From Onishia niordana (GTDB taxonomy: Bacteria; Pseudomonadota; Gammaproteobacteria; Pseudomonadales; Halomonadaceae): DNA of 64,000 nt. The stretch covers positions 434,001 to 498,000 of the forward strand of contig NZ_SDSD01000001.1 of assembly GCF_004798965.1 (NCBI RefSeq), given 5' to 3'. Positions within the stretch are counted from its first letter, which is position 1, and each line of letters opens with the position of its first letter. The notes under the pieces were generated by a model. It did not search any database. It saw only the letters and a list, made by a program, of their open reading frames with translations, and was not told the origin of the DNA. Made by a program: the position numbers and the translations under genes. Positions 43,407 to 52,771 of the stretch are shown in pieces.

Positions 43407-44189
43407 TTGATCCGAATCGAAAACGTCTCCAAGTCCTTCGGCGGCTTGCAGGCGGTGAAGGATGTGTCCTTCGAGGTTGCCCAGGGCAGCATCACTGGCT
43501 TGATCGGCCCCAACGGCGCCGGCAAGAGCACCCTGTTCAACATCGTCGCCGGCCTCTTCCCGCCTACCAGCGGCCGCATCGTGCTCGATGGCCAGGACAT
43601 CACCGGCCTGCCTACTCACGAACTCTTCCACCGGGGGCTGGTGCGCACCTTCCAGATTCCCCATGAGTTCTCGCAGATGACCGTTCGCGAGAACCTGATG
43701 GTGGTCCCCCCTGAACAGAGCGGTGAAAACCTCTTCAACAGCTGGCTACGCTGGGGCCGAGTTCGCAAGGAAGATACCAAGGTCCTCGAGCGAGTCGACG
43801 AAGTGCTCGACTTCCTGGAAATCTCCCATGTCGCCGACGAGCTAGCCGGCAACCTCTCGGGGGGCCAGAAGAAGCTTCTGGATCTTGGTCGCACCATGAT
43901 GACCGACGCCAAGATGGTGCTGCTGGATGAGCCCGGCGCCGGCGTCAACCGCACCCTGCTCGGCAAGATTCGCGAGGCGATCCGTCGTCTCAACACCGAG
44001 CGCGGCTATACCTTCTGCCTGATCGAGCACGATATGGACCTGATCTCGCAACTCTGCGACCCGGTGCACGTGATGGCCAACGGCGAGCTGATCGCCTCCG
44101 GCCCAATGGATGAAATCCGCCAGAATGCAGAGGTCCGCGAGGCCTACCTGGGCGGTGGCGCTAGCGGCAAGATGGGGGAAGACGCATGA
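43407..44189 (+). CDS. livG: Branched-chain amino-acid ABC transporter ATPase LivG
   Basis: 260 residues from TTG 43407, placed by GGCAGGAG upstream and the family N-terminus (IRIENVSKSFGG). Walker A GPNGAGKST, signature LSGGQKKLLDLGR, Walker B MVLLDEPGAGVN (usual form DEPAAGLN), H-loop LIEHDMD. It energises a LivFGHM importer. It is the first of four overlapping or adjacent genes. The matching periplasmic binding protein is on the opposite strand at 47047-48267. Confidence 0.92.
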   Translation: MIRIENVSKSFGGLQAVKDVSFEVAQGSITGLIGPNGAGKSTLFNIVAGLFPPTSGRIVLDGQDITGLPTHELFHRGLVRTFQIPHEFSQMTVRENLMVVPPEQSGENLFNSWLRWGRVRKEDTKVLERVDEVLDFLEISHVADELAGNLSGGQKKLLDLGRTMMTDAKMVLLDEPGAGVNRTLLGKIREAIRRLNTERGYTFCLIEHDMDLISQLCDPVHVMANGELIASGPMDEIRQNAEVREAYLGGGASGKMGEDA

Positions 44190-44905
44190 GCAGCGAAACC
44201 ACCACTCTGCTGGATGCCAGCGACATCTACGGCGGCTACGGCGGTGCCGATATCCTCAAGGGCACCAACCTCAAAGCCAGTGCCGACGAAATCGTGGTCA
44301 TCGTCGGCCCCAATGGCGCCGGCAAGTCCACCGCCATGAAGGCGATCTTCGGCCTGGTAAAGATCCGCACGGGACAGGTGCTGTTTCAGGGGGAGGACAT
44401 CACCAACGCCAAACCCGAACAGATGGTACGCCGGGGCGTTGCCTATGTGCCCCAGGAGAAGAACGTCTTCCCCTCGCTTACCGTGCAGGAAAACCTCGAG
44501 ATGGGCGGCTACCTGATGAGCGGGGACCTCAAGCCACGCATGGACATGATCTATGAACTCTTTCCCAAGCTTGCCGAGCGCCGGCGCCAGCCTGCCGGGC
44601 TGATGTCCGGGGGCGAGCGCCAGCTGGTCGCCATGGGGCGTGCACTGATGATCGACCCTAAGCTGTTGATGCTCGATGAGCCAACTGCGGGCCTGTCACC
44701 GAAGCTGATCGACGAGACCTTCGAGCGCATCAAGGAGATCAACGCCCAGGGCATCGGCGTGTTGATGGTCGAGCAGAATGCCAAGCAGGCGCTGGCCATC
44801 GCCAGCCGCGGCTATGTGCTTGCCACCGGCGCCAATCGCCATGAGGACACCGGGCCCAATCTGCTGGCCAACCCGGAAGTCGCTGAAATGTTCCTGGGGG
44901 GCTAG
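44186..44905 (+). CDS. livF: Branched-chain amino-acid ABC transporter ATPase LivF
   Basis: 239 residues. Walker A GPNGAGKST, the LivF-type GVAYVPQEKNVFPSLTV Q-loop, signature MSGGERQLVAMGR, Walker B LLMLDEPTAGLSP. Its ATG overlaps the livG stop by 4 bp. It forms the ATPase pair with LivG. Confidence 0.93.
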   Translation: MSSETTTLLDASDIYGGYGGADILKGTNLKASADEIVVIVGPNGAGKSTAMKAIFGLVKIRTGQVLFQGEDITNAKPEQMVRRGVAYVPQEKNVFPSLTVQENLEMGGYLMSGDLKPRMDMIYELFPKLAERRRQPAGLMSGGERQLVAMGRALMIDPKLLMLDEPTAGLSPKLIDETFERIKEINAQGIGVLMVEQNAKQALAIASRGYVLATGANRHEDTGPNLLANPEVAEMFLGG

Positions 44906-44907
44906 CC

Positions 44908-45777
44908 ATGAATGACATCATACAGATCCTGATCTACGGCATGGTGCTGGGCAGCGTGCTGAGCATGGGCGCCATCGGGGTGTCGATGATCTTCGGCATC
45001 CTGCGCTTCGCGCACTTCGCCCACGGCGACTTCATGACGCTTGGTGCCTATATCGGCCTGACCTTCATTGCCGTGATGGGGCTAAGCCCCTGGTTCGCCC
45101 TGCCGGCCGCGATGATCGGCATGGCCGTGGTCGCGGTCGTCATCGACCAACTGCTCTACCGGCGCATCCGAAGAACCCAACCGGTCATTCTGCTGATTTC
45201 TTCCTTCGGCATGGCGCTGATCCTGCGCAGCCTGATCCAGTTGATCTGGGGCTCGGAGAACCAGACCTATGCCAGCGGTATCCAGTTCCCCTGGCGCCTC
45301 GATGTGCTCGGTGGCCTGCGCATCAAGCCGGATCACGTCTGGATCGTGCTGATCTCGCTGGGTCTGGTGGCCGGCGTGCACCTGTTCCTGACCCGCACCC
45401 GGATGGGCAAGGCGATGCGCGCCATGTCCGACAACATGGACCTGGCGCTGGTCAGCGGCATTCCTGCCGAACGGGTGATCATCGTCACCTGGATCATCGG
45501 TGGGGCGCTGGCGGCGGCCGCCGGGGTGTTCCTCGGCATCGACACCCGCCTGCACCCGGTAATGGGCTGGACGACGCTATTGCCGGTGTTCGCGGCTGCC
45601 ATCCTCGGCGGCATCGGGCGGCCTTATGGGGCCATCGTCGGTGGCATGATCATCGGTATCTCGATGGAGATGTCGACGCTGTTCATCTCCGCCGCCTACA
45701 AGCCGGCCGTGGCCTTCGCCATCATGGTGATAATGCTGATCTTCAGGCCTCAGGGCATCTTCAAGGGGACACTGTGA
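44908..45777 (+). CDS. livH: Branched-chain amino-acid ABC transporter permease LivH
   Basis: 289 residues, about eight membrane helices. GVSMIFGILRFAHFAHGDFMTLGAY is the LivH N-terminal signature and MRAMSDNMDLALVSGIP the cytoplasmic coupling loop. It starts 2 bp after livF. Confidence 0.93.
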   Translation: MNDIIQILIYGMVLGSVLSMGAIGVSMIFGILRFAHFAHGDFMTLGAYIGLTFIAVMGLSPWFALPAAMIGMAVVAVVIDQLLYRRIRRTQPVILLISSFGMALILRSLIQLIWGSENQTYASGIQFPWRLDVLGGLRIKPDHVWIVLISLGLVAGVHLFLTRTRMGKAMRAMSDNMDLALVSGIPAERVIIVTWIIGGALAAAAGVFLGIDTRLHPVMGWTTLLPVFAAAILGGIGRPYGAIVGGMIIGISMEMSTLFISAAYKPAVAFAIMVIMLIFRPQGIFKGTL

Positions 45778-46721
45778 TGGAACTCGCCAGTCTGTTCGCG
45801 TACCTCGTCTCGTTTCTGACCTTTGCCGGCATCTATGCGGTGCTGGCCATGGGCCTCAACACCCAATGGGGCTTCACCGGTCAGTTCAATATCGGTATCG
45901 CCGGCTTCTTCGCCGTGGGTGCCTACACCAGCGCTATCCTGACTACCCCGGAGAGCCCTGCCTATCTTGGCGGGCTGGGCATGCCATTTGCGGTCGGCCT
46001 GGTGGGTGCGACACTTGCCTCGGCGCTGATCGGCCTGGTGATAGGTCGCATCACCGCCAAGTTGCGCACCGATTACCTGGCCATCGCGACCATCGGCATC
46101 GCCGAGATGATCCGCCTGTTCATCAAGAATGAGGACTGGTTGACCAACGGCGTCCGTGGCATCGCCGGTATCGAGCGCCCCTTTGCCGGCACCCCGCTGG
46201 ATACGCCCTTCGGCTATCTGTTGGTGGTGGTGGCCTTCGTGGTGCTGGTCTACTTCCTGCTTGAGCGCGCCTATGCCTCGCCCTGGGGTCGGGTGCTGCG
46301 GGCCATTCGCGAGAACGAACCGGCCACCGCTGCAGCCGGCAAGTCGATCGCCCGCTTCCGCCTGCAGGCCTTCGTGCTAGGTGCGGCCATCATGGGCCTG
46401 GGGGGCGGCCTCTATGCCCACTTCTTCGGCTTCCTGAGCCCCGAGGCTTTCATGCCGCTCTATGGCACTTTCCTGGTATGGGTGATGCTGATCGCCGGCG
46501 GCAGCGGCAATAACCGCGGGGCCATCCTGGGCGCCGTCGTGGTGTGGGGCGTCTGGACCCTGACCGAGCTCACCACTGACCTGCTGCCCACCGAGTACGC
46601 TACCCAGGCCGCGGCCCTGAGGGTGCTGCTGATTGGCGTGCTGCTACAGGTCATTCTGGTGACTCGGCCGCAGGGCATCCTGCCCGAAAAGCCACCCAAG
46701 CTGATCGCCCGCAAGAAGTAA
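45777..46721 (+). CDS. livM: Branched-chain amino-acid ABC transporter permease LivM
   Basis: 314 residues from ATG 45777, which overlaps the livH stop by one base (TGATG); a GTG at 45774 is adjacent. QWGFTGQFNIGIAGFFAVGAY is the family signature and RAIRENEPATAAAGKSIARF the coupling loop. It ends the rightward operon, followed by a strong terminator at 46761. Confidence 0.93.
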   Translation: MELASLFAYLVSFLTFAGIYAVLAMGLNTQWGFTGQFNIGIAGFFAVGAYTSAILTTPESPAYLGGLGMPFAVGLVGATLASALIGLVIGRITAKLRTDYLAIATIGIAEMIRLFIKNEDWLTNGVRGIAGIERPFAGTPLDTPFGYLLVVVAFVVLVYFLLERAYASPWGRVLRAIRENEPATAAAGKSIARFRLQAFVLGAAIMGLGGGLYAHFFGFLSPEAFMPLYGTFLVWVMLIAGGSGNNRGAILGAVVVWGVWTLTELTTDLLPTEYATQAAALRVLLIGVLLQVILVTRPQGILPEKPPKLIARKK

Positions 46722-46760
46722 TCTTCTCGAGACAGGCGGGCGCGCTCCCGCTTCACACGA

Positions 46761-46790
46761 CCCCGGCCCTTTGCGCCGGGGTTTTTGTTT
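46761..46790 (+). terminator. Terminator after livM
   Basis: CCCCGGC stem with GCCGGGG, 7-nt loop, followed by GTTTTTGTTT; a standard rho-independent terminator. Confidence 0.85.
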
Positions 46791-46870
46791 GGGCTTTTGT
46801 CAGGGCTGCTCGCTTATCGAGCCGGGGTTTTCCCAGCGCACCGCCCCGCTCACCCGTCTGTCGGCCTCGT

Positions 46871-46935
46871 CTATCTATCTCCCCTATCTATCTCCCCTAT
46901 CCACCTCGCCTATCTACCTTCCCTATCTGCCTCGC
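46871..46935 (+). repeat. Five-copy 13-bp tandem repeat
   Basis: Two perfect CTATCTATCTCCC units are followed by three diverged ones (CTATCCACCTCGC, CTATCTACCTTCC, CTATCTGCCTCGC). The array is pure pyrimidine for long stretches on one strand apart from A and G at fixed positions. It lies in the 325-bp gap between the two convergent terminators of livM and livK. Confidence 0.9.
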
Positions 46936-46974
46936 CTAGCAGACTCTCCTGGCGGCCGCGGATAGGTAACCGGC

Positions 46975-47004
46975 AAAAAAACGCCCCGGCACGTGGCCGG
47001 GGCG
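46975..47004 (-). terminator. Terminator after livK
   Basis: CGCCCCGGC paired with GCCGGGGCG around ACGTG; on the minus strand the stem is followed by seven T residues. Confidence 0.85.
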
Positions 47005-47046
47005 ATGTCTTGTCGCTAGCCTGCAGCTAGCTCAGCGAGCGGAGCA

Positions 47047-48267
47047 TCACTCGGGCATGGTGGGCTCGAAAATGCGGTTGGTCATGATCTCGCCATCCTT
47101 GAACATCCACTCGCCGAAGGTACCCGGCACATCACCGTTGCTGTCGAAGTTCACCGAGCCTGAAGCACCCTCATAGTCGATGTCTTCACCAGCGGCGATC
47201 AGCTCTGCCGCCTTGGCAAACTCGCCCGGCCCAACCTTGACGCCCGGCGGGTTGGCGACTGCCCGCACGCTGTCACGGATCGCCACGCGGTCGGTGGAGC
47301 CAGCCTGCTCGGCGGCCAGCGCGATCACGTAAAGGGCATCGTAGGCGGTATCCAGATAGGGCTTGGGCGGTACTTCACCATACTCGCCGTCATAGGCGCT
47401 GGCGAAGTGCTGAGCACCCGGTGAATCACCGCGAGCCTGAGGCACGGTGCCGATGGCGCCCTCCAATGCCTGAGCGCCAAGGTTGTCGATCAGCTCAGGT
47501 GCCTTCATGCCATCGGTGAACACGAAGTCACGGAAGAAACCACCCTCGAGGGCCTGACGCAGGATGGTTTCACCGTTTTCCGGATAACCGATCAGCACCA
47601 GTGCCTCGGTGCCGCCGGTATCAGCCTGCTGAAGCTCACCGCGATAGGCAGCCTGGCCCTGCTCATAGGCAACACTTGCCGCCACGCTGCCGCCCTGGGC
47701 CTCGAAGGCCTCGCTGAAGGCATCGGTCAGGCCCTTGCCATAATCGTTGTTGACGTAGATGACACTGACGGTTTCATAGCCCTTGGCGGCCGTGATTTCG
47801 GAGAGCGCCACACCCTGGAAGGCATCCGAGGGCACCGTGCGGAAGAGGAAGTCGTCGTCGTCGAGGGAAGTGATCACCGGCGAGGTAGAAGCGTTGGAGA
47901 TCTGCAGCACCTGCTCGGACTTGGATACGCTCTGTGCCACCGGGATGGTCACGCCGCTAGACAATGCACCGAAGATGGCATGCACGCCCTGTACGTTGAC
48001 CAGTTTCTGAGCGGCCGCCACCCCGGGCTGCGGAGAGGTCTGGGTATCACCGGCGCTGATTTCCATGGGCTCGCCCATCACGCCACCAGCGGCATTGATT
48101 TCCTTGACCGCAAGCTCTGCCGAGCGCAGCGACGGTTCGCCATAGCTTTGCAGATCGCCGGTCAACGGTACCAGTACCCCAACATTCAGAGGTTCAGCAG
48201 TGGCTGCTAGGCTGGTCGCCATCGCCATGGCGGAAATAGCACCAATCAATGGTTTCTTGACGATCAT
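47047..48267 (-). CDS. livK: Branched-chain amino-acid binding protein LivK-like
   Basis: 406 residues. A signal peptide ends near ATAEP; the mature chain begins LNVGVLVPLTGDLQSYGEP, the type I periplasmic-binding fold of Liv/Urt/HAA receptors, with SSGVTIPVAQSVSKSEQV and YVNNDYGKGLTDAF in the ligand cleft. It probably supplies LivFGHM, although transcribed towards it and separated by two terminators. Ligand may be branched-chain amino acids or another small molecule. Confidence 0.9.
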   Translation of the reverse strand: MIVKKPLIGAISAMAMATSLAATAEPLNVGVLVPLTGDLQSYGEPSLRSAELAVKEINAAGGVMGEPMEISAGDTQTSPQPGVAAAQKLVNVQGVHAIFGALSSGVTIPVAQSVSKSEQVLQISNASTSPVITSLDDDDFLFRTVPSDAFQGVALSEITAAKGYETVSVIYVNNDYGKGLTDAFSEAFEAQGGSVAASVAYEQGQAAYRGELQQADTGGTEALVLIGYPENGETILRQALEGGFFRDFVFTDGMKAPELIDNLGAQALEGAIGTVPQARGDSPGAQHFASAYDGEYGEVPPKPYLDTAYDALYVIALAAEQAGSTDRVAIRDSVRAVANPPGVKVGPGEFAKAAELIAAGEDIDYEGASGSVNFDSNGDVPGTFGEWMFKDGEIMTNRIFEPTMPE

Positions 48268-48532
48268 GGTTTACGTCTCCTTTTACTGGCCTTTGATTGT
48301 TCATTATTGACAGTCCGACGGTGGGCGCGACACTTGGCTTGATGACGACCCATGCTCTGCAGCATAAGCGCAGCCTAAACATTAAACAAAATGTCTGAGA
48401 GCAATCCTGTCAACGGTACCAGAGCCCTTTTCGGGTACAGTGCTCAGCGTAGTAACATGCCACTATTTAGATAGCGTGCTAATATATGGCGCTTGCACAT
48501 CAATGCAAGCCAGCCCACCAAAGGGAGACAGC

Positions 48533-48751
48533 ATGGACCTCAAGGAAATCGCCCTCGGCGGTATCTACGTAAGCCCATTGTTGCTATACGCCCTGCTGGG
48601 CTTTCTCGGCGCACTGCTGGTTCGCACCCTGCTGCATCGTCTGGTGGGCTCCAGGGTATTCTGGTACGAAGCCTGGTTCGACGCGGCCCTATTCGTGATC
48701 ATTACCGCGGCCATCGCCTTTCTTTCTTCTTCTGCTATCGGATCATCATGA
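48533..48751 (+). CDS. aaeX: DUF1656 small membrane protein, AaeX-like
   Basis: 72 residues from ATG 48533 with AAGGGAGA upstream. It begins MDLKEIALGGIYVSPLL, typical of DUF1656, with two hydrophobic segments (about 12-30 and 50-68). It accompanies HlyD and FUSC genes in aaeXAB-type aromatic-acid efflux operons; its own role is unknown. The stop codon overlaps the next start. Confidence 0.88.
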   Translation: MDLKEIALGGIYVSPLLLYALLGFLGALLVRTLLHRLVGSRVFWYEAWFDAALFVIITAAIAFLSSSAIGSS

Positions 48752-49617
48752 TGCGTAAACTGCTTCGCATGCTGACCACGCTCGTGATCGTGGCCCTGGC
48801 CCTGGCCGCGGGTGCCTGGCTCTGGCATTACTATCTCTATACGCCCTGGACCCGCGACGGGCGGGTACGGGCCGATGTGATCACCATCGCACCGGACGTT
48901 TCTGGCTGGGTGAGCAAGCTGTCCATCGAGGATACTCAGTCGGTGGACAAGGGCGATGTCCTCTTTCAGATCAACCGCCAGCGCTATGCAACGGCCGTCG
49001 AGCAGGCCAAGGCAGCCGTCGCACGGAAGAAGGCGCAGTGGGAGTCCAAGCAACATGAGGAGAACCGCCGCAACCGTCTCAGCAACCGAGCGATAAGCGA
49101 CGAAGATCGGGACCTCGCTCGCCTTGAAACCCAAAGTGCCAAGGCCTCCCTCGACCAGGCGAGGGCCGAGCTTGAAAGCGCGCAACTCGATCTCGCGCGC
49201 ACCACGGTGACCGCGCCAGCCGCGGGCCACGTCCTGAATCTCAGGCTCAGTGAAGGCAACTACGTCAATACCGGCAATCCGGTCATGGCGTTAGTGAAGG
49301 CCGATTCCTACTACGTGACCGGCTATTTCGAGGAAACCAAAATGCCGGGCATCGCCATCGGCGACCCTGCCCGGGTCACCCTGATGAGCGGCGACACCCG
49401 ACTCGAAGGCCACGTCGCCGGCATAGGTCGCGGCATCGCCGACAGCAATACTTCATCCAACGATCAACTGCTGCCCAAGGTCGAGCCAACCTTTAACTGG
49501 GTGCGGCTGGCACAGCGCATTCCGGTGCGCATTGAGCTTGATGACATCCCCGACGGCACCCTGCTCAGTGCCGGCATGACCGCCACCGTGCGGGTTCTCG
49601 AGCCGACAACGCCTTGA
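48748..49617 (+). CDS. aaeA: Membrane-fusion protein, AaeA/EmrA-like
   Basis: 289 residues from ATG 48748 or the adjacent ATG 48751. One N-terminal TM helix, then a split lipoyl/barrel-sandwich domain (IAPDVSGWVSKLSIEDTQSV and TVTAPAAGHVLNLRLSEGNYV) around a long coiled-coil hairpin rich in Ala/Arg/Glu/Gln, and a beta-barrel. It links the inner-membrane FUSC protein to an outer-membrane channel. Likely exports aromatic carboxylates or similar compounds. No AaeR-type regulator is adjacent. Confidence 0.9.
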   Translation: MMRKLLRMLTTLVIVALALAAGAWLWHYYLYTPWTRDGRVRADVITIAPDVSGWVSKLSIEDTQSVDKGDVLFQINRQRYATAVEQAKAAVARKKAQWESKQHEENRRNRLSNRAISDEDRDLARLETQSAKASLDQARAELESAQLDLARTTVTAPAAGHVLNLRLSEGNYVNTGNPVMALVKADSYYVTGYFEETKMPGIAIGDPARVTLMSGDTRLEGHVAGIGRGIADSNTSSNDQLLPKVEPTFNWVRLAQRIPVRIELDDIPDGTLLSAGMTATVRVLEPTTP

Positions 49618-51668
49618 GTGCCCTGTCGCCCTGGATCGAGGCCTACCTGACGCCGTCTCGCTCTGCCCTCAAGTTTGCCACCAAGGCCACACTCGCCATG
49701 GTGCTGGCGCTCTATGTGGCACTGCTATTTGATCTCGACCGCCCCTACTGGGCGTTGATTTCGGCAGCCTTCCTGCAGATCCGGCCAATGAGCGGCATGG
49801 TGATCGAGAAAGGCCTGTGCCAGATCGGCGGCACCCTGGTCGGCGCCCTGGCAGGAATCGTCATCATGGCGCTGTTTGCTCAAGCCCGGGTCCCGGCACT
49901 GATCACCCTAACGCTGTGGCTGATGCTGTGCGCCTACTCGAGCTCGCTGCTGCGCAATAACTTTTCCTACGGCTGCATCATGGCCGCCGTCACCGCGATG
50001 CTGGTGGTGGTCATCGGACACAGCCAGCCCGGTGGCGTTTTCGATATTGCCGTCGCCAGGCTCACGGAGCTCGGCCTGGGCGCGCTATGTGCGACCCTGG
50101 TCAATGCCCTGTTATGGCCCACGCCAGTCAAGGAGCACCTGGCGCGCCAGGCCGATAGTGTCGTCAACCAGGCCTTCACCCACGCCGCTCAGCGGCTGGA
50201 GGCCAGCGATGATGCTGATGCCATGCAGCAATCGCTAACTCAGAGTCTCGAGCCGTTGACGACGCTGGAAGTCGACAGCCAATCGGCGCGCTACGAAGGG
50301 CCCGACGGCGCCGGCCGCGTCCGCGCCACCCACCTGCTGACAAGACGCACGCTGCGCTTCTTCGCCACCCTGCGCGCCCTGCACCAGCTGCTACTGACGC
50401 AGGACAGTCACATCGAGCCACCATTGAAGCGACTCGCCAGCGACAGCGCCCAGGCCTTTTACGATGCCGCTGAGGTGAGCGGCGTGCCGGCGGCCCGTGA
50501 GCGCCTGCAGGCACTACGCCACCAGGCTCACGCCTACCCGGAGGCCGAGCTCGTGCCCTTGCAACGCCGCCTGCTGCTGGGCCTGCGCGAGGTGCTCGGC
50601 AGCGCCATGATCATGCTCGATGCCCGCGAAGCCATCGCACACCCGGGCCGCAAGCGCCTGCGTGCCGGCGCGCTGTCCTGGCATCGGGATCACCTGGCAG
50701 CGCTGCTCAACGCTTGCCGCGCCGGGCTGGTGTTTTCCTGCCTGGCCATCTTCTGGCTGCAGACGCACTGGTCCAACGGTCAGGTGGCGATGCTGCTGGG
50801 CACCCTGTTCTCGACCTTCTTCGCCAGCCGCGATAACCCGGTCACGATCTGCATGATGTTCTTCAAGGGGATGCTTTTCGCCCTGCCCAGCGCCTTCCTG
50901 TTCGGTCATGTGCTGCTCTCCCAGGCCAACGGCTTTCCGATGCTTTCCATGCTGCTGTTCACGCCGCTGTTCCTGGGCTTGCTGGGGGCCGCCAAGCCAC
51001 AGTTGATGGGCTACTGCCTGGCCTTCACCATCTTCAATATCCTGCTGATCATGCCCGGCAACGGCATGGATTTCTCCTTCGACAGCTTCGCCAACCGCGC
51101 CCTCGCCGTGATCGTCGGCCTGAGCGTGGTCGTGATGGCATTTCGACTGATCCCCGGGCTCGGCGCCACCCTCCAGCGCCGCCGCCTGGTGCGCGCCATC
51201 AGCCGGGATCTGCGCGGCCTCGCCACGCCACCGCTGCACGAGGCAGAAGCCGCCTTCAGCGGCCGCATGGCGGATCGCCTGCTGCAGCTGGGCCACCACG
51301 ACACCATGCTGCCCGAGGAGCAACGACACCTGTTCATGATCGGCCTCAATGGTCTCGACCTCGGCCGGTCCTGCCTGCGGTTGCGGCATCGCCTAGACGA
51401 TACCGCGCCCCCCGTTCGCAAGGCCCTGCATGAGCTGCTGGCGGTGCTCGCCGCAGCCTTCGAGACAAGCGCCCGAGGGGGAGCACCGCAGGGCATTCGC
51501 GTGGCGAGCCGGGCACTGGATGACGCTCTCGCCACCCACGGCGGCATCCCCAAGGACTGGCACGTTCTCCTCGAAGGGTTGGTCGAACGACTGGCCCTGA
51601 CCCTAGAGCTTCAGGCCGAGGCGATGGCCGAGGTTATTACCGAGCGTCCACAAGCCGGAATCCGTTGA
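49614..51668 (+). CDS. aaeB: FUSC-family efflux transporter, AaeB-like
   Basis: 684 residues, starting at TTG 49614 that overlaps the aaeA stop. Two blocks of membrane helices (about 25-175 and 375-520) separated by a soluble helical region, the double-FUSC arrangement of AaeB/YdhK. PYWALISAAFLQIRPMSGMVI is the conserved FUSC segment. Probably forms an efflux pump with AaeA. It ends the operon at a bidirectional terminator. Confidence 0.9.
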   Translation: MSALSPWIEAYLTPSRSALKFATKATLAMVLALYVALLFDLDRPYWALISAAFLQIRPMSGMVIEKGLCQIGGTLVGALAGIVIMALFAQARVPALITLTLWLMLCAYSSSLLRNNFSYGCIMAAVTAMLVVVIGHSQPGGVFDIAVARLTELGLGALCATLVNALLWPTPVKEHLARQADSVVNQAFTHAAQRLEASDDADAMQQSLTQSLEPLTTLEVDSQSARYEGPDGAGRVRATHLLTRRTLRFFATLRALHQLLLTQDSHIEPPLKRLASDSAQAFYDAAEVSGVPAARERLQALRHQAHAYPEAELVPLQRRLLLGLREVLGSAMIMLDAREAIAHPGRKRLRAGALSWHRDHLAALLNACRAGLVFSCLAIFWLQTHWSNGQVAMLLGTLFSTFFASRDNPVTICMMFFKGMLFALPSAFLFGHVLLSQANGFPMLSMLLFTPLFLGLLGAAKPQLMGYCLAFTIFNILLIMPGNGMDFSFDSFANRALAVIVGLSVVVMAFRLIPGLGATLQRRRLVRAISRDLRGLATPPLHEAEAAFSGRMADRLLQLGHHDTMLPEEQRHLFMIGLNGLDLGRSCLRLRHRLDDTAPPVRKALHELLAVLAAAFETSARGGAPQGIRVASRALDDALATHGGIPKDWHVLLEGLVERLALTLELQAEAMAEVITERPQAGIR

Positions 51669-51692
51669 TCTGCTCATGGCCGCGGCATAAGT

Positions 51693-51724
51693 AAAAGGTC
51701 CCGCTCTATCGAGTGGGACCTTTT
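51693..51724. terminator. Bidirectional terminator between aaeB and GST gene
   Basis: AAAAGGTCCCGCTC paired with GAGTGGGACCTTTT (one G-T wobble), loop TATC, with A and T runs at the two ends. It serves both convergent genes. Confidence 0.85.
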
Positions 51725-51775
51725 CATGCTGGCCCGATGAATGCCCTCAGCAGGCTCGTTGATCCCGCGGCCCCT

Positions 51776-52498
51776 TTATCGCTCGTAGGCGCCTTCAATA
51801 TCGACGATGCGCATGGCATTGCGGCCAAGGCCACCGTGCGCGTCCAGCATTCGCTCTATCCAGCCATAGACCGGATCGGCATTGGATACCAAATCGGCCG
51901 AGGACACCGTGCGCGCCCACATGAAGTTACCGAACAACAGATAGTCCGAAGCACCGGGGGCTTCGCCATCCATGAAGTCGCTCTCCTCCAGGCGTCCTCG
52001 TAATGGAGCCAGGGCCTGATCGAGCATACTCAGCCCCTTGGCCGGCGAATGCATCTCCTCGAGGGTGCGGCCGAAACGTTTCTCTCGGGTGGTACGAAAG
52101 TACTCCCGGTCATCGGGGTGAATGGCGTTGTAGAGATCCATGATGATGGTGCGCATCATGCCGGGGGCCAATGAGCGCTCGGCATAGTGCTTGAAGAAGC
52201 GCGCCCTCGCTTCGGCCTCCGGGCTGCCGAGCAGGGATTGTTCGGGATAGTGTTCGGGATAGGTCCGGTCCAGATAGCGCATGATCTCGAAGCTGTCGCT
52301 GACCACCTCGTCACCATCGACTAACACCGGCACCTGCCCTTGGCCCGAGAAGGCGATGGCGTCTTTCTCGGTAAAGCGCCAGGGCCGGGTCTCTGCGTCT
52401 ATGCCCTTGTGCGCAAGGGCATAGCGCGCCCGCCAACAGAAAGGCGAAAAAAGCAGCGTGTCATTGATCCCGCACAGTTCGTAGAGCACTCGACTCAT
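51776..52498 (-). CDS. Glutathione S-transferase family protein
   Basis: 240 residues. N-terminal thioredoxin-like domain (LLFSPFCWRARYALAHKGID, then GQVPVLVDGDEVVSDSFEIMRYLD; the VPV cis-Pro and D-S pair bind glutathione) and a helical C-terminal domain. The S-P-F-C-W active-site region is like that of the beta-etherase/YfcG-related groups. Substrate unknown. Its start lies about 130 bp from an ATTGGT-type operator belonging to the divergent permease gene. Confidence 0.88.
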   Translation of the reverse strand: MSRVLYELCGINDTLLFSPFCWRARYALAHKGIDAETRPWRFTEKDAIAFSGQGQVPVLVDGDEVVSDSFEIMRYLDRTYPEHYPEQSLLGSPEAEARARFFKHYAERSLAPGMMRTIIMDLYNAIHPDDREYFRTTREKRFGRTLEEMHSPAKGLSMLDQALAPLRGRLEESDFMDGEAPGASDYLLFGNFMWARTVSSADLVSNADPVYGWIERMLDAHGGLGRNAMRIVDIEGAYER

Positions 52499-52631
52499 GT
52501 GGTCTCCTCACTTGTCCATTAGTCTAAATATTTTCACCTGTTACAAGCTCGATTACGGCTTAAAAAGGGGAAATGAAGGCACCAACCCCCTATCTTTCAA
52601 AAAGATACACTTGATCTTCGACCGAATCACT

Positions 52632-52646
52632 ATTGGTATTACCAAT
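52632..52646. promoter_or_regulatory. GntR/FadR-subfamily operator upstream of the lactate/glycolate permease
   Basis: ATTGGTATTACCAAT is a perfect match to ATTGGT-N3-ACCAAT, the site recognised by PdhR/LldR/GlcC-type regulators. It lies 126 bp before the permease start. A second, near-perfect copy occurs upstream of glcD. Confidence 0.7.
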
Positions 52647-52771
52647 TTCCCAAGGATGGTAAAACGCATTATCCAGCCTTATCGTGCAGCCACTCGTACC
52701 GGCTGCCAAAGTCCACTCCCCGCGTCTTCGGCATCTCCCTTCCTCGCAACGATAAAAAGGATTGCTGCCTC

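Noticed and set aside
46871..46935. Pyrimidine-rich 13-bp array considered as a CRISPR
   Set aside because: The units are contiguous with no spacers; it is a minisatellite.
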